Source: Sapria himalayana (lineage: Eukaryota; Streptophyta; Magnoliopsida; Malpighiales; Rafflesiaceae). From it: 64,000 bases of DNA. The stretch is taken from positions 40,728 through 104,727 of the forward strand of contig JAREIK010000748.1 of the NCBI GenBank assembly GCA_029783825.1, written 5' to 3'. The translations under genes and the position numbers were made by a program. Positions 1 through 13,849 of the stretch are shown one piece after another. The notes under the pieces were generated by a model. That model was not told the origin of the DNA. It ran no database searches and worked only from the letters and a program-made list of their open reading frames with translations. Positions within the stretch are counted from its first letter, which is position 1. Each line of letters starts with the position of its first letter.

Positions 1-3000
1 CTGTTTATTAGTCTGTCTATTAGTCTTTCTATCTGTATGTATTTTTATTTGACTATATGGTTGACTATTTTTATGTGTATCTATCTGTCTAACTTTCAGT
101 CAATCTATATGTCTATCTATCGGTCTATATGTCGATCTATTTGTTTGTGTACGTGTCTGTCTATCTATATTTCTATCTATATTTGTCTATCTATTTGTCT
201 TTCTATCTATCTGTCTAATTATATCTATATCTATCTATCTATCGGTCTATCAATCTGTCTGTCTATCTGTTTTTTTATCTGTCTATCTGTCTATCTGTAT
301 ATCTATTTGTCTATCTATCTGCATATATATATATATATATATCTATCAATCTGTCTATATGTTTATCTATCTGTCTATATGTCTATCTATCTATTTGTCT
401 CTCTATCTGTCTATCTCTATATCTGTATATTTATCTGTCTATTTATCTGTTTATCAATATGTCTATCAATCAATCAATCAATCTGTCTATCTATCTGTTT
501 ATCAATATGTCTATAAATCAATCAATCAATCTGTCTATCTATCTATTTGCCAATTCGCTATTTTTCAATCTATCTATCTCTATGTCTATATGTTTGTCTA
601 TCTTTTTGTCTATCTTTTTGTCTATCTGTCTATCTTTTTATTTGTCTATTTATCTATCTCTTTGTCTATCCATGTGTCTATCTATTTATCTATCTATCTA
701 TTTATCTATCTGTCTATTTGCCTATCTATCTATTTGCTTGTCAATCTGTCTTTCTATCTATCAGTCTATCAATCAATCTATTTATCTATATGTCTATCTG
801 TCTATCTATCGATCTGTCTATCTTTCTATCTATCTGTCTATCTGTCTATCTATCTATGTATGTGTCTATCTATTTGTTTATGTATCTATCTCTCTGTCTG
901 TCTATTTGTCTATCTGTCTATCTATCTATCTATTTATTTGTATATCTATGTCTTTCTATCTATCTGTCTATCTTTTTACTATATTTCTGTCTATCTATCT
1001 ATCTTTATGTCTGTTTATATGTCTTTCTATGTTTCTGTCTTTCTATTGTGTATCTATCTATCTATATGTCTTTCTATCTATTTATTGATCTATCAATTTA
1101 TCTATCTGTCTGTTTGTCTATCTAGCTCTCTGTTTATATGTTTGTCTATTTGTCTTTCTATCTGTCTTTCTATCTGTCTGTCTATTTGTATATCTAACTA
1201 TCTCTCTATCTATCTCTCTATTTATCTCTCTTTGTGTCTGTGTAATTATCATTTGTTTGTCTATTTATATGTCAGTTTATATATATATATATATCTGTCT
1301 TTCTATCTGTTTATATGTCTGTTTATTTTTATATCTATCTGTCTATCTATTAGTCTGTCTATTAGTCTGTTTATTAGTCTTTATATCTATCTATCTTTCT
1401 GTCTATCTATATGTCTTACTATCTATCTGTGTATCTATTTGTCTATCTTTCTATCTATTTATCTTTCTATCAGTATGTATGCCTATCTCTCTATCTGTCT
1501 ATCTATCTCTGTCTATTTATTTGCATGTCTTGTTTCTATCTTTCTATAATTTTATTTATCTGTCAATCTATCTATCTGTTTATTTATATATCTATCTATC
1601 TATCTTCCTTTCTGTCTATATGTCTCTCTATATGTATTCTATCTGTCTGCCTATCTATTTGTCTTTCTGCTAGTCTATCAGTCTATCTCTCTATCTATAG
1701 ACAGACAGATAAAAATTAGTCTATTTATCTTTCTATCTATCATTCTTTCCATCTATATGTCTAACTATTTTCTATCTATCTTTTTGTTAATCTATCTGTC
1801 TAACTATCTATTTATATATCTATCTATTTATCTGTCTATATATCTATATGTATATCAATCTGTTTGTCATTCTATCTATCTATTTGTCTAACTATTTTAT
1901 AGCTATATATATATATATCTATCTATCATCTATTTGTCTTTCTGTATATATATCTATGTCTTATCTATCTAATGGTCTATGAATCTATTTCTCTATCTAT
2001 TTATCTATGTATCTATGTAATTGTCTATCTATGTATTTGTCTATCTCTAGCTATCTTTCTATAAATCTGTCTATCTATTTCTTTGTCTATATGTCAATTT
2101 GTGTATCTGTCTATAAGTCTATTTATCTTTCTATCTATTTATCAATATATTTATCTATCTATTTAACTATCTACCTTTTTATCTATCTATCTTTCTATCT
2201 ATCTTTCTTTCTATCTAATTATCTATCTATCAGTTTATCTTTCTGTCTATCTTTCTTCTATCTATCTATCTATCTAATTTTATCGATGTCTATCTATCTA
2301 TCAATATATATGTCTTTCTATCTGTCTATGAATCTATTTGTCATCTTGTATATCTGTCGATCTATCTTTCTATCTATTTATATATCTATTTATTTATCTT
2401 TCAATCTATCTATCTGTGTATCTGTCTATCTATCTATCTATCTGTCTATCTATCTATCTGTCTATCTCTCAAAGTATCATTCTAAAAATTAGTCAATTTG
2501 TTTCTCTATGTATATGTATATCTATCTATTGATCTATTTGTCTATCTTTATATTTATCTATTAGTCAATCTATGTATTAGTCTATCTCTTTTCTATCTAT
2601 CTATGTATTAGTCTATCTCTTTTCTATCTATCTATTTATCTGTTTATCTTTATATCTATCTATTTCCCAATCTATCTACCTATCTATCCATCTATTAGTA
2701 TATCTTTATATGTTTCTATATGACTATCTTTCTTTTTTTCTAATTATCTATTTGTATATTTGTGTATTTGTCAATCTATCTATCTATCAATATGTGAATC
2801 TGTCAATTTATCAATTTTTTTATCTATTTATCTATCTTTCTGTCTATTTTGCTATATATTAATTTGGTTATCTATGTATTTATGAATTTGTGTATCTATC
2901 AATCAATATATCTTTCTATTTTAAATATCTACGTATTTGTTTATCTATTTATCTATATATCTATTTATCTATTTGTCTATCTATCTATCTATCTGTCTAT

Positions 3001-6000
3001 ATATGTTTTATTCTATTTGTCCTTCTATTTATCTATCTTACTTTTTGTCTATTTGTCTATCAATATATGTGTCTACCTATCTATCTATCTTTTAATCTAT
3101 ATATATATCTTTATATCTCTCTATCTGTCTATCAATCTATGTATGTATTTTTCAATCTTTCTATTTCTCGATCTATCAATTTGTCAATCTGTCTATCTGT
3201 CTATTGATCTATCTATTTATATCTCTATCTAATTATATATCTATCTATGTAAATATGTATCTATGTACATGTCTATCTATCTATCTATCTATATGTTTAT
3301 CTCTCTAGTTGTCTTTATTTAAATCTATATTTTTGTTTCTTTGTCTATATGTAAATCCATGTACATGTCTTTTAGTCTATATATCTTTTTATCTATTTAT
3401 CTATATATCTTACTATCTATTATCTATCTATCTTTTTATCTGTTTATCATTCTATAAATCTAAGTATTGGTCTATCTATCTATTTATTTGTGTATCTATC
3501 TATTTGTATAGCTATCTATCTATTTATCTATCTATCTATCTGTGTATTTATCATTTTGTATATCTATCTATCAGTCTATCTATCTATTTGTCTTTCTATT
3601 TCTCTATCTATTTATCTGTCTATCAATCTATCTGTCTATATGTCTATATGTGTATCTGTCTATCTATATATCTATCAATCTCCCAACTATCTATTTAAAA
3701 TGGGTCAATCTATTTCTCTATCTATATGTCTATCTATGTATTTTTTATTTGTTTCTATATATATATATATATATATCTATTAGTCTATTTTGTATCTTTC
3801 TATCTTTCTATCTGTTTATCTATCTATATGTCTATCTATCTATTTATTATTCTCTTTGTTTATCTATCTGTCTATTTCTTAATTTTTTTAATTATCTATC
3901 TATCTATTAGTTTATCTTTATATGTTTCTATATGACAATCTATCTTTTTGTCTAATTATCTATTTGTGTATATATGTATTTGTAAATCTATATATCTATC
4001 AATATGTGAATCTGTCAATTTTTCAATCTATTGATCTATCTATTTATCTTTTTCTCTATTTCTCTATATATTTATTTGCCTATATATGTATCTATGAATC
4101 TGCCTAACTATAAATCTATCTATCATTCTATTCTAAATATCTATCTATATGTTTCTCTTTTTATTTATCTATCAATTAATCTACCTAACTATTTCTTTAT
4201 TTGACTATCTACCAATTTGTCTATCTATCTATTAGTCCATCTATCCATCTGTCTATCCATGTATATATCTATCTATATATCTATTTTTCTATGTCTATAT
4301 TTTTATCTATCTATTTGTCTACCTATCTATTTATTTTTCAATCTATCTATCTATATATCTCTATATCTCTTTATCTATCTATCTATCTAATTATATATCT
4401 ATCAATTATTCTATATGTCTATCTTTCTATCTATATATTTGTATATCTATATATTTATATAATTGTATATCTATCTATCTATATATTTGTATATCTATCT
4501 ATCTATATATCAATAAATCTAATGTCTCTCTATCTTTATATCTCTTTGTTTCTACATGTCTATATGTCTATCAATTTATCTATTTATCTATCTATTTGCC
4601 TATCAAACTATCTGTTTATTTTTCTATCTATCTATATATGTATCTATTTTTCTTTTTCTCTATTTGTCTATCTGTCGATCTATCTATACATCTTTATGTC
4701 ATCTGTCTATCTATCTATCTATCTATTATTCTAGTTCTCTATCTATCTTTTTATCTATCTACCTATCTGTCTGTCTATTTTTCTAGTTCTATATCTATTT
4801 ATGTATCTTTTTATATATTTATCTATCTGTCTGTCTAACTATCTTTCTATCTATCAATCTATGACTCAATATCTCTATCAATCTATATATAAAACTATAT
4901 ATAAATCTTTTTATTGGTGTATATATATATATATAGCTCTCTCTCTCTCTCTCTCTCTATCTTCCTATTTGTATATATTTATATCTATATATCAATTTAT
5001 CTATCTATTTATCTATCAATATGTCTATTGATATATATATGTATATATCTATCTATTTATCTATCTTTCTGTCTATTTGTCTATCAGACTATCAATCTAT
5101 GCATTGATATGTTCATATGTCAAACTGTCAATCTATCAATATGTCAATTTGTCAATCTATCAATAATTCAATATGTTTATCTATCTATCTATCTATATAA
5201 TATTCTATCTGTCTATCTATCTATGTATCTATCTGTCTATTTATCTATCTGTCTATCTGTCTATATATTTATATGTTTATCTTTCTATATATCTTTCTAT
5301 CTGTCTATCTATCTATCAATCATTATATCAAACTATTTGATTCTCTCTATATGTTTGTATATATGTGTGTATATATATATATATATATCTATTTTATTTG
5401 TATATCTATCTATATGTCTGTCTATTCATCCATTTGTCTATCTATTTATTTATCTATCTGTCATTCTATCTGTCTGTCTATCTATCATGTCTATGAATCT
5501 ATTTGTTAATATGATATTCTATCTATTTGTTTATCTTTGTATCTATCTATATATTTTTCTGTCTCTTCCAATCTATATGTCGATTTGTTTATCTGTCTAT
5601 GTATTTATCAGTCTATCTGTGTATCTATCTATCTATCTTACAAGCTATCAATATGATGATATATTTATCAATCTGTCTTACTTCTATTTATATTTTTATC
5701 TAGTTATCTATCTTTCTTTCTTTCCATTTACCTATTAATTTTTATAGATGGCTTTCTATATATTTATTTGTCTGTCTATTTGTCTATTTTTATATCTATC
5801 TATTTGTCTATCTATCTATTAATCTATCTATCAATCTAACTATAAATCTGACTACTATTTCTTTATCTATTTGCCTATCAATCTATTTATCTATCAATTG
5901 GTCTATATATATATATATATATATCTATCTATCTATCTATTTGTTTATATATTTATCTATTTATCTATGTATCTAAATATTTCTTTATCTCTCTAACTAT

Positions 6001-6643
6001 CTATCCATCTATTAGTCTATCTATCTTTCTATCTATCAATATATGAATTTATCAATCTATGAATCTATCTATCTATCTAGCTCATTTTGTCTACTTCTTT
6101 ATATATTTAGTTTTTTATCTATATATCTATCTATCTATCTATCTATCTATCAATAAATCTATCTTTCTATTCTACATAACTATCAATATATTTATCTATT
6201 TATCAATCTATCTATCTGTTAATCTATCTTTCTATTTTCCTATCTGTCTATCTATCTATTTATCAATCAATCAATCTGTCTATCTATATGTCTATGTGTC
6301 TAACTATCTATTTAATTGTATATCAATCTATCTATCTTTCAATATATCTTTTTATTTGTCTATCTATCAATCTATCAATCTATCTATCTGTCTGTCTGTC
6401 TGTCTATCTATTTATCAATTTATTTATCTATCTTTCAATTTGTCTATAAATCTATCTGTCTATAAATTTATTTGTTATTATATTTATCTATCTATCTATC
6501 TGTCTATCTATATATTAGTCTATCAGTCCATATGTATATTTAATTATATATATATATATATATCTATATCTATATCTATTTATATATTTGTTTATATGTC
6601 TATATGTTTATCTTTCTTTCTTTCTATCTATTTATATATCTTT

Positions 6644-6699
<56 letters not shown>

Positions 6700-6818
6700 A
6701 TATCTTTCTATCTATCTATCTATCTAATTATATATCTATCTTTCTATATATATATATATATATCTCTGTGTGTGTGTGTGTGTGTATTTATCTATAAATA
6801 TATCAATTAATCTAACAA

Positions 6819-6857
<39 letters not shown>

Positions 6858-9812
6858 CTATCTGACTGTATGCTTATTTATCTATATATCTGTTAATCTA
6901 ACTATCTTTCTATTTGTTTATCAATCTTTCTTTTATATTCTTATCTGTCTATTTGTCTATCTATTTATATGTCATTGGTCAATCTTACTTTTCTACCTAT
7001 TTATCTATCTAACTATATGTCTATCTATTTATTTGACTATTTGTATATTTATCTTTTCATATTTTTATCTTTTTATCTATTTATCTTTCTAACTGTCTAA
7101 ATTTCTTTCTATCTATCAATCTATCATTCAATCTGTCTATCTATCTATTTATCTTTTAATTTGTCTATTAATCTATCTTTCTATCTGTCTATATTTATAT
7201 CTATCTATTTGTAATCTCACTAAATCTATTTGTGTATCTATCTATCTATTTATCTATCTTCCTATCTGACTATCTATCAAACTATCAATCTATGCATTAA
7301 TAAGTCTATCTATCAATCTGTGAATCTATCAATATGTCAATCTGTCAACCTATCTGTCAATCTATCTACATATCTATCTATCTGTCAGTCTATCTATCTG
7401 CCAATCTATAAATAGATCTATATGTTTATCTTCTTATCTAACAGTCTATATATTAATTTTTATATCTATATATTTTTCTATCTGTCTAATTATCTGTCTA
7501 TCTATCTATTTATAAATCAATATAAATAAATATGTATGTGTGTGTGTGTGTGTATCTATTAATTTATCTGTCTATTTGTCTATCTATCTGTCTATCTATC
7601 TATTTATCTATATATTTGTGAATCTGTCTATATATATATATATCAATATATCTCTATGTCTATCTATCTATCCTCTATCTATATATCAGGCTAACTATCT
7701 ATTTGATTATAAATCTATTTTACTATATGTCTATCTATCAATCTATCTATCTATTTATCTATTTGTCTATCTATGTATATATCCATCTATCTGTCTATTT
7801 GTCTATCTATCTGTCTCTTTGTGTCTTTGTATGTCTCTCTTTTTATCTATCTATCTGTCTGTCTGTCTTTTGTATATATGATCCCATGTCTATCTATCTA
7901 TCTTTTTATCTCTAACTATCTATTTGTTTATATGTTCCTATAACTATCTATCAGTCTATTAGTCAACTGTCTATCTGTCTATTTATATATATATCAATAT
8001 ATCAATCAATCAAACTGTCTATATATCTATCTATATGTTTATATGTCTATCTATGTATCTCTCTTTTGGTCTATCTGATAATATGTCAATCGTTCTATTT
8101 GCTAATTTATTTGAATGTCAATATTTCTATCTATCTGTCTATCTATATGTTTATCTGCAATCTATAAATTTATATTTATATCAATCTATCTCGCAATCTA
8201 TCTCTCTCTTTATTTTTCTATCCTTCTATCTATCTATATACCTATTTGCCTATCTACCTATCTTCATTTATATCTATTTATCTATCTTTTATTTATCTAT
8301 CTATCTATATATCTATAAGTCTATCTATCTAAATCTAAAAGTCTATCTCTCTTTCTATTTATTTATTTTTCAATATATCTATCTATCTGAATATTTGTTT
8401 ATCTATCTATCTTTCTATCTGTCTATCTATCTATATATTTCTATCTATCTATATATCTATCTATCTATCACACTATATTTCTACTTATCTATCTGTCTGT
8501 CTGTCTGTTTATCTACCTACCTTTATATCTGTCTATTTGTCTATCTATCTTTTTATATATCTATTTATCTATCTTTTTATTTGTCTATATATTTAGTTTT
8601 CTATCTATCAATCTATCTATTTAACTATCTATCTATCTATATTTCGACCAATCTATCTATCTGTCTATCAATCTATCAGTCTATATGTCGATATGTCTAT
8701 CTATTTATCTATTTGTCAATCTATATATTTGTTTATCTTTATATATATATATATTTGTCAAACAATATATCTGTCAAACAATATATCAGTCAAACTTTCT
8801 ATATGTCTATCTATATATCAATCAATCAATCTATTAGTCTATTTATCTATTTATTTGTCTTTTTGTTATATGTCTATCTAGGTATCTCTGTATTTGTCTA
8901 TCTGCCTATATGTTTATCTTTCTGAATATCTATCTTTCTAATAATCTATCTATTTATTAATGTATATCTAACTATTAATATATCTTTCTATGTACCAAAT
9001 TATCTAACTATATGTCTATCTTTTTATCTTTTTATCTATGTTTCTATCTATCTACCTATCTAACTATCTACCAATCTTCATATCTATCTATCTATCTAAC
9101 TGTCTATTTTTCTATTTATCTATCTATCGATCAAATTATCTATTTTTTTATTTATTTGTCTATTTATCAGTCTATCTATCTATTTGTTTATCTATCTATT
9201 TATCAGTCTATTTATCTATCTGTCTATCTGTCTATCTATCTTTATTTCAATTTATCTATCTGTCTGTCTGTCTGTCTATTGATCTATAAGTAATTTGTCT
9301 ATTCGTCTATCTACCTATATGACCATCTGTTATTTGTGTATCTTTCTTTTAATCTATTTATTTATTCATCTTTCTTTCTATTTGTCTAACTGTCTATCTA
9401 AAAATCTGCCTATTTATTTATTTGTCTATATGACTATAAATCTATCATCTACGTATCTATCTATCAATCTTTCTATCTATCAATATATCTATCTATGTAT
9501 TTGTCTATTTATCTGTCTATCTATCTGTCTATCTTTATATTTATCTATCTGTTTGTCTATCTATCTGTCTATCTATCTGTCTATCTTTATATTTATCTAT
9601 ATGTTTGTCTATCTATTTGTCTATCTATATATCTATTTGTTTGTTTATCCGTCTTTCTATCTATTTCTCTCTCTCTAACTATTTATATATCTATTAATCT
9701 ATCTATCTATGTTTCTATATTACTATCTATCTGTATATATGTGTATTTTTCTATTTGTATATCTATCAATCTTGAATCTAACATTATGTCAATCAATCAA
9801 AATATCTATGTA
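1..9812. repeat. Giant degenerate CTAT/CTGT tetranucleotide array
   Basis: The first ~9.8 kb is almost entirely (CTAT)n and (CTGT)n with single-base changes (CAAT, CTTT, TTAT), and it runs off the left edge. No longer repeat unit is obvious by eye. TCTA and TCTG tetramers make no stop codon in any forward frame, so the + strand shows many long open frames rich in Ser, Ile, Tyr, Leu, Cys and Val. The reverse strand (TAGA) is full of TAG stops. These frames are an artefact of the repeat, not genes. The array fades out around 9780-9812 into unique sequence. AT, GT and CT dinucleotide tracts are embedded in it. An array this long could also be affected by assembly error, so its true length is uncertain. 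Confidence 0.95.
6646..6855. repeat. Dinucleotide cluster (AT)n, (TG)n, (AT)n
   Basis: Within the tetranucleotide array there is an uninterrupted AT tract of about 50 bp (6646-6697), a TG tract near 6767-6785 and a second AT tract at 6821-6855. Shorter AT tracts lie near 322-342, 1278-1292, 3757-3776, 5369-5388 and 5905-5924. A CT tract lies near 4935-4960 and a GT tract near 7535-7552. Confidence 0.9.
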
Positions 9813-10237
9813 CACAAGTATTAATAATTTCACCTTATTAATTATCAATTAATTTCAGAACTGCATACTATTACGTAATTTTACCTTAAATAAATATGGC
9901 AGATATAAACGCCAGTTTGGAAAAAACATCGTTTGTTGTCATGCCTATCGTATGATTGACACGGGCGTTTTACTACCAGTTAATTGGTACCGACCGTCTG
10001 TGTGCCTCCGGTGATGGAGCACGGGCATACACGACAAGCTAACGGACACGAAGACGACTGACGACAACTGACCAACAACGGAATCTGCAAACATCAAGTA
10101 AGGATAACTTCTAATCAAAACTTTAAGATCTTTATAACTACTATAAGTGCACTACCAAATCTCATCGGAAGCTACAAATTAAATTTCGACCATCTCCAGC
10201 CTCGAGCCCTCTACTTGACCAAAAGGCACGACAAAAA
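9813..10237 (+). promoter_or_regulatory. Upstream/leader region of the GH81 gene
   Basis: This 425-bp stretch between the array and the GH81 start codon has ordinary base composition. An AT-rich TATA-like segment (TTAAATAAATATGG) lies near 9885-9898, about 340 bp before the ATG, and would be compatible with a core promoter and a 5' leader. No other motif is convincing. The promoter role is inferred only from position. If the gene is functional, its proximal promoter must lie here or inside the tetranucleotide array. Confidence 0.3.
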
Positions 10238-12328
10238 ATGCTTTTAAAGGACTGTCATCGCCGCGACGACCACCAAAGCTCTTTCTCACCGTTCGTTTTC
10301 CCGAAAAGCCAGTCCACTGTCCTCCCGGATCCATCTCTCTTTTTTGCGCCATCTCTTCTCTCCTTTCCATTGCCCACCAATTCGTTCTTTCAGAATTTCA
10401 CCCTCAATTGCGGCGACCAACCCGAATACATTCATCCTTACCTGATAAAATCCTCCCAGTCTTCTTTGTCTGTTTGCTATCCATCTCATGTCCACAATTC
10501 CAGTTTTATATACCAGACTTTTGTGGCAGATATCTCCATATATAGCTCGAGTCGAAGTGATTCGAGTCATGTTATTTCTTCATTTAGTGATTTGGGCGTT
10601 ACCTTGGACTTTCCCTATTCGAATATGCGATTCTTTCTTGTTAGAGGAAGTCCCTTTTTGACATGCTCTGTATCCAACAACTCTCAAGTTAGCGTGTCGA
10701 CAGTTCATGATATTCTCTCTTTCTCGTCTAATAATTCATTCACCAAGTTCACCATTGAGCTAAATAACAGTCAAACATGGGTTTTGTATACTTCATCACC
10801 AATACATTTTACTCGTAGTATTTCTTTGATCACATCCGATGGCGGCTTTTCAGGGGTGATAAGGATCGCAGTGTTACCGGAAGGCTTGTATCCAAAATCT
10901 CAAGCACTTCTAGATCATTTTAGTTATCGTTATCCTATATCAGGGGATGTAGAATTTACTGGACCTTTTTGTTTGGAGTACAAGTGGGTCACGAAAGGAT
11001 GGGGCGATTTGCTTATGCTAGCACATCCTTTGCATGCTAAGCTTTTATCAATAGAGAACAATGGGACTAGTATTTTACCTGATGTCAAATATAGAAGTAT
11101 TGACGGAGAGCTTGTGGGTGTTATTGGAGATTTTTGGGTGTTGAAATCACATCCGATTTCATTGGCTTGGTATTCTATTGACGGGATCAATGAGAAATTC
11201 AATGCGGAAATTGTTTATGCCTTGCATAAGGATGTTGAGGAGCTGAACTCCACCCGTATCACAACATCTTCTTCTTATTATTACGGAAAAGTAATTGCTA
11301 GAGCAGCAAGATTAGCCCTGATTGCAGAAGAGGTTTGCTTCCCTGATGTGATTCCTGTAATAAAAAAATTTCTCAAGGATGCCATTGAGCCATGGCTGGA
11401 TGGAAGTTTCAATGGGAATGGGTTTTTGTATGATGATAAGTGGGGAGGAATCATCACCCAACAGGGATCAACAGATGTTGGTGCGGATTTTGGGTTTGGA
11501 GTCTTCAATGATCACCATTATCACCTGGGATACTTTCTATACGCCATTGCTGTCCTTGCAAAAACAGACCCTTCATGGGGAAAGAAGTATAGGCCACAAG
11601 CTTATTCCCTCATGGCTGATTTTATGAACTTGGGTAAGAAATCATGCTCGATCTACCCACGCTTGCGTTGTTTTGATCTTTACAAATTGCACTCGTGGGC
11701 TGGAGGCTTAATTGAATTTGCTGATGGTCGAAACCAAGAAAGCTCAAGTGAGGCAGTGAATGCCTATTACTCAGCAGCTTTGATGGGGTTAGCATATGGA
11801 GATACCCATCTTGTTTCTGTTGGATCAGTGCTTGCTGCTTTGGAGATTCAAGCAGCACAGACATGGTGCCATGTGAGAGAAGGAGATGCTACCTATGAAG
11901 CAGATTTCACCAGGGAGAATAGAGTGGTAGGTGTTCTGTGGGCCAGCAAAAGGGATAGTGGACTTTGGTTTGCACCTGCCTCATGGAAAGAGTGTAGGCT
12001 TGGAATTCAAGTGTTGCCACTGTTGCCCATCACTCGAGTTCTGTTCTCCGATGTTGGCTTTGTGAGGAGGCTCGTGAACTGGGCCTTGCCTTCACTCAAA
12101 AGAGAAAATGCTGGAGAAGGGTGGAAGGGATTTGTTTACGCCTTGCAAGGTATGTATGATAAGGAGGAAGCTTTGAGGAAGATAGCAACTTTGAATGGTT
12201 ATGATGATGGGAATTCTCTCACTAATCTCATGTGGTGGGTTCATTCTTCTGGTTCTGGCGAGGAAGATGATGCTTGCTGTCCAGGTAGAGGAGGAATACT
12301 CTGTTGGTTTTCTCACTATTGTGATTGA
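10238..12328 (+). CDS. Endo-1,3-beta-glucanase, glycoside hydrolase family 81
   Basis: This is an intact 696-residue reading frame without introns. It matches plant GH81 endo-beta-1,3-glucanases, which cleave callose-type or fungal beta-1,3-glucan by an inverting mechanism. The N-terminal block has STVLPDPS (26-33) and PLPTNSFFQNF (45-55), typical of the family's beta-sandwich start. The catalytic (alpha/alpha) part has NDHHYHLGYF (424-433), carrying the likely catalytic Asp425, and GRNQESSSEAVNAY (497-510) with Glu501 and Glu505. The C-terminus has LTNLMWWVHS (661-670) and a Cys-rich tail ending CWFSHYCD. The length is normal for plant members. No signal peptide is evident at the N-terminus, so apoplastic or cytosolic location cannot be told from sequence. 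The ATG at 10238 is the first in frame and keeps the conserved N-terminal block. Residue roles are from family knowledge, not tested here. Confidence 0.95.
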   Translation: MLLKDCHRRDDHQSSFSPFVFPKSQSTVLPDPSLFFAPSLLSFPLPTNSFFQNFTLNCGDQPEYIHPYLIKSSQSSLSVCYPSHVHNSSFIYQTFVADISIYSSSRSDSSHVISSFSDLGVTLDFPYSNMRFFLVRGSPFLTCSVSNNSQVSVSTVHDILSFSSNNSFTKFTIELNNSQTWVLYTSSPIHFTRSISLITSDGGFSGVIRIAVLPEGLYPKSQALLDHFSYRYPISGDVEFTGPFCLEYKWVTKGWGDLLMLAHPLHAKLLSIENNGTSILPDVKYRSIDGELVGVIGDFWVLKSHPISLAWYSIDGINEKFNAEIVYALHKDVEELNSTRITTSSSYYYGKVIARAARLALIAEEVCFPDVIPVIKKFLKDAIEPWLDGSFNGNGFLYDDKWGGIITQQGSTDVGADFGFGVFNDHHYHLGYFLYAIAVLAKTDPSWGKKYRPQAYSLMADFMNLGKKSCSIYPRLRCFDLYKLHSWAGGLIEFADGRNQESSSEAVNAYYSAALMGLAYGDTHLVSVGSVLAALEIQAAQTWCHVREGDATYEADFTRENRVVGVLWASKRDSGLWFAPASWKECRLGIQVLPLLPITRVLFSDVGFVRRLVNWALPSLKRENAGEGWKGFVYALQGMYDKEEALRKIATLNGYDDGNSLTNLMWWVHSSGSGEEDDACCPGRGGILCWFSHYCD

Positions 12329-12654
12329 ATCGGGGTGTAAATTCAGTTTGAGACCTCCATTTGTGAGCGCCATCTTCAATGGACTCTTTATTTCAGTTTC
12401 TAAGGTTTGCAATATATCCAAGCTTTTTTGCCACCCCCGTTGGGAGTCGTGACCATGTGAATTACAGAGCAAGTTGTGAACGACATGTCAACAATGATAA
12501 AATGTACGATTTACATGTAAATGTCAAGACTATTTCTATTAATCCCACCGTCGAGAATAATTGGTTTCTGCTTGATTTATATTTTCCATCGTGTGACTGT
12601 GAAGCAAATTATCTTCAATGAGGTCATGTTGTTACCAATCATATGGTTGTCTGA

Positions 12655-12660
12655 TCAATA
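12655..12660 (+). terminator. Candidate polyadenylation signal of the GH81 gene
   Basis: An AATAAA hexamer sits 327 bp after the GH81 stop codon in AT-rich sequence. This is a plausible plant 3'UTR length, but plant poly(A) signals are loose, so this is only a candidate. Confidence 0.35.
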
Positions 12661-12699
12661 AAATCTATAATTATAATTAATATTTTAATTATATGGACA

Positions 12700-13849
12700 T
12701 GAGTTAGATTGCATACCAAATATACTTTTTAAGGATACTTACTAGATTGCTTATCTTGTGATTGAGAACAAGGTATTACCTCCAACTCTGACCCCATCAT
12801 CCTAAGGCTCATATATGAGTTAATGAATGATGATAGTATGAGTTGGATGTTAAAAATTTGTTTCATGAAATATGACTAGAGTTTTGAATGTTAAAAATTT
12901 TAAGTTATGTTTAATGAGTTTCTCACCCATTGAGGAGTTGATTGTGACTTTGGAAATTTTATGTGTGATGTGTTCTCATTTATGATCAATGTTACGATTA
13001 ATTGTGTGTGTGGGGGTGGGTGTGTGTGTGTGTGTGTTGTCATTGTGGGCCCTTGGGGGATACCTTAACCATAACTCAACTAATATTATGAGGGAGGCAA
13101 ACATTTTATACCTTACATGAATATATCTTCAATGGTAGTAGATTTTCTATTTTTTTAATTAAAAAAACCTAATAAAGGAGAGTGTGTGATAAATCAGTGT
13201 GATTTACTTGTACTAAATTCATAGATAGAGTAAGTAAAATTTTTAGTGTAATAAAAATCATGTTAAATCAATAATTAACTGGTAATCAATAGTAAAAATT
13301 ATGATGTGAATTTAGAAAGTCATTCAATAATAAATAAGTATAAATATCTTGAACATAAATATAAAATAAATTGAATGAATTTTTTGAACTAGTGAGAAAT
13401 CTAATAAGGTGTGTTAAGGATGAAGCATAGAAATTCAGTTGCATTAATGATGAATTAGAAGATATAAAATAAATAGATCATTATGAAAATTTCCTCGGTA
13501 GTAGAATGTTTTAGTATAACATATTATTAGAGAAAATACATGTATTTTAAATTTTTTCTTGCGGGTAAACTTTTTGAGTTTTATCTATTTCACAAAATGC
13601 TAAAAGGATTAATAATAAAGCATTCAGAAAAAAAAAACATATTTTTATTTCTATAATATTTATAAACTTAAAAAAAAAAAGAAATATACATTTAAAGTAG
13701 TTAAAATAATAAAATATAAAAAAATAACAATTTAAGTCATATTAGATGTGTTAAGGATGAAAATGCTATAGTACTAGTGTAGAATAAAATTATTTTAGAT
13801 TTCACAAATGTGTTCAATAAAATGTGAGACATGTCTGTTAGGAAAGCTT
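12700..13849. other. AT-rich intergenic stretch with a GT microsatellite
   Basis: I see no gene. An imperfect (GT)n tract with a G-rich centre lies at about 13003-13039. The rest is AT-rich sequence without a recognisable domain. Confidence 0.6.

Noticed and set aside
37..9824. Dozens of long + strand open frames rich in Ser-Ile-Tyr-Leu
   Set aside because: They are a by-product of the tetranucleotide array, whose main words contain no stop codon in any forward frame. All frames give the same low-complexity sequence, and there is no codon bias or domain.
12092..12621. Frames on both strands over the 3' end of the GH81 gene
   Set aside because: They are shadow frames of the coding and 3' sequence without any recognisable domain.
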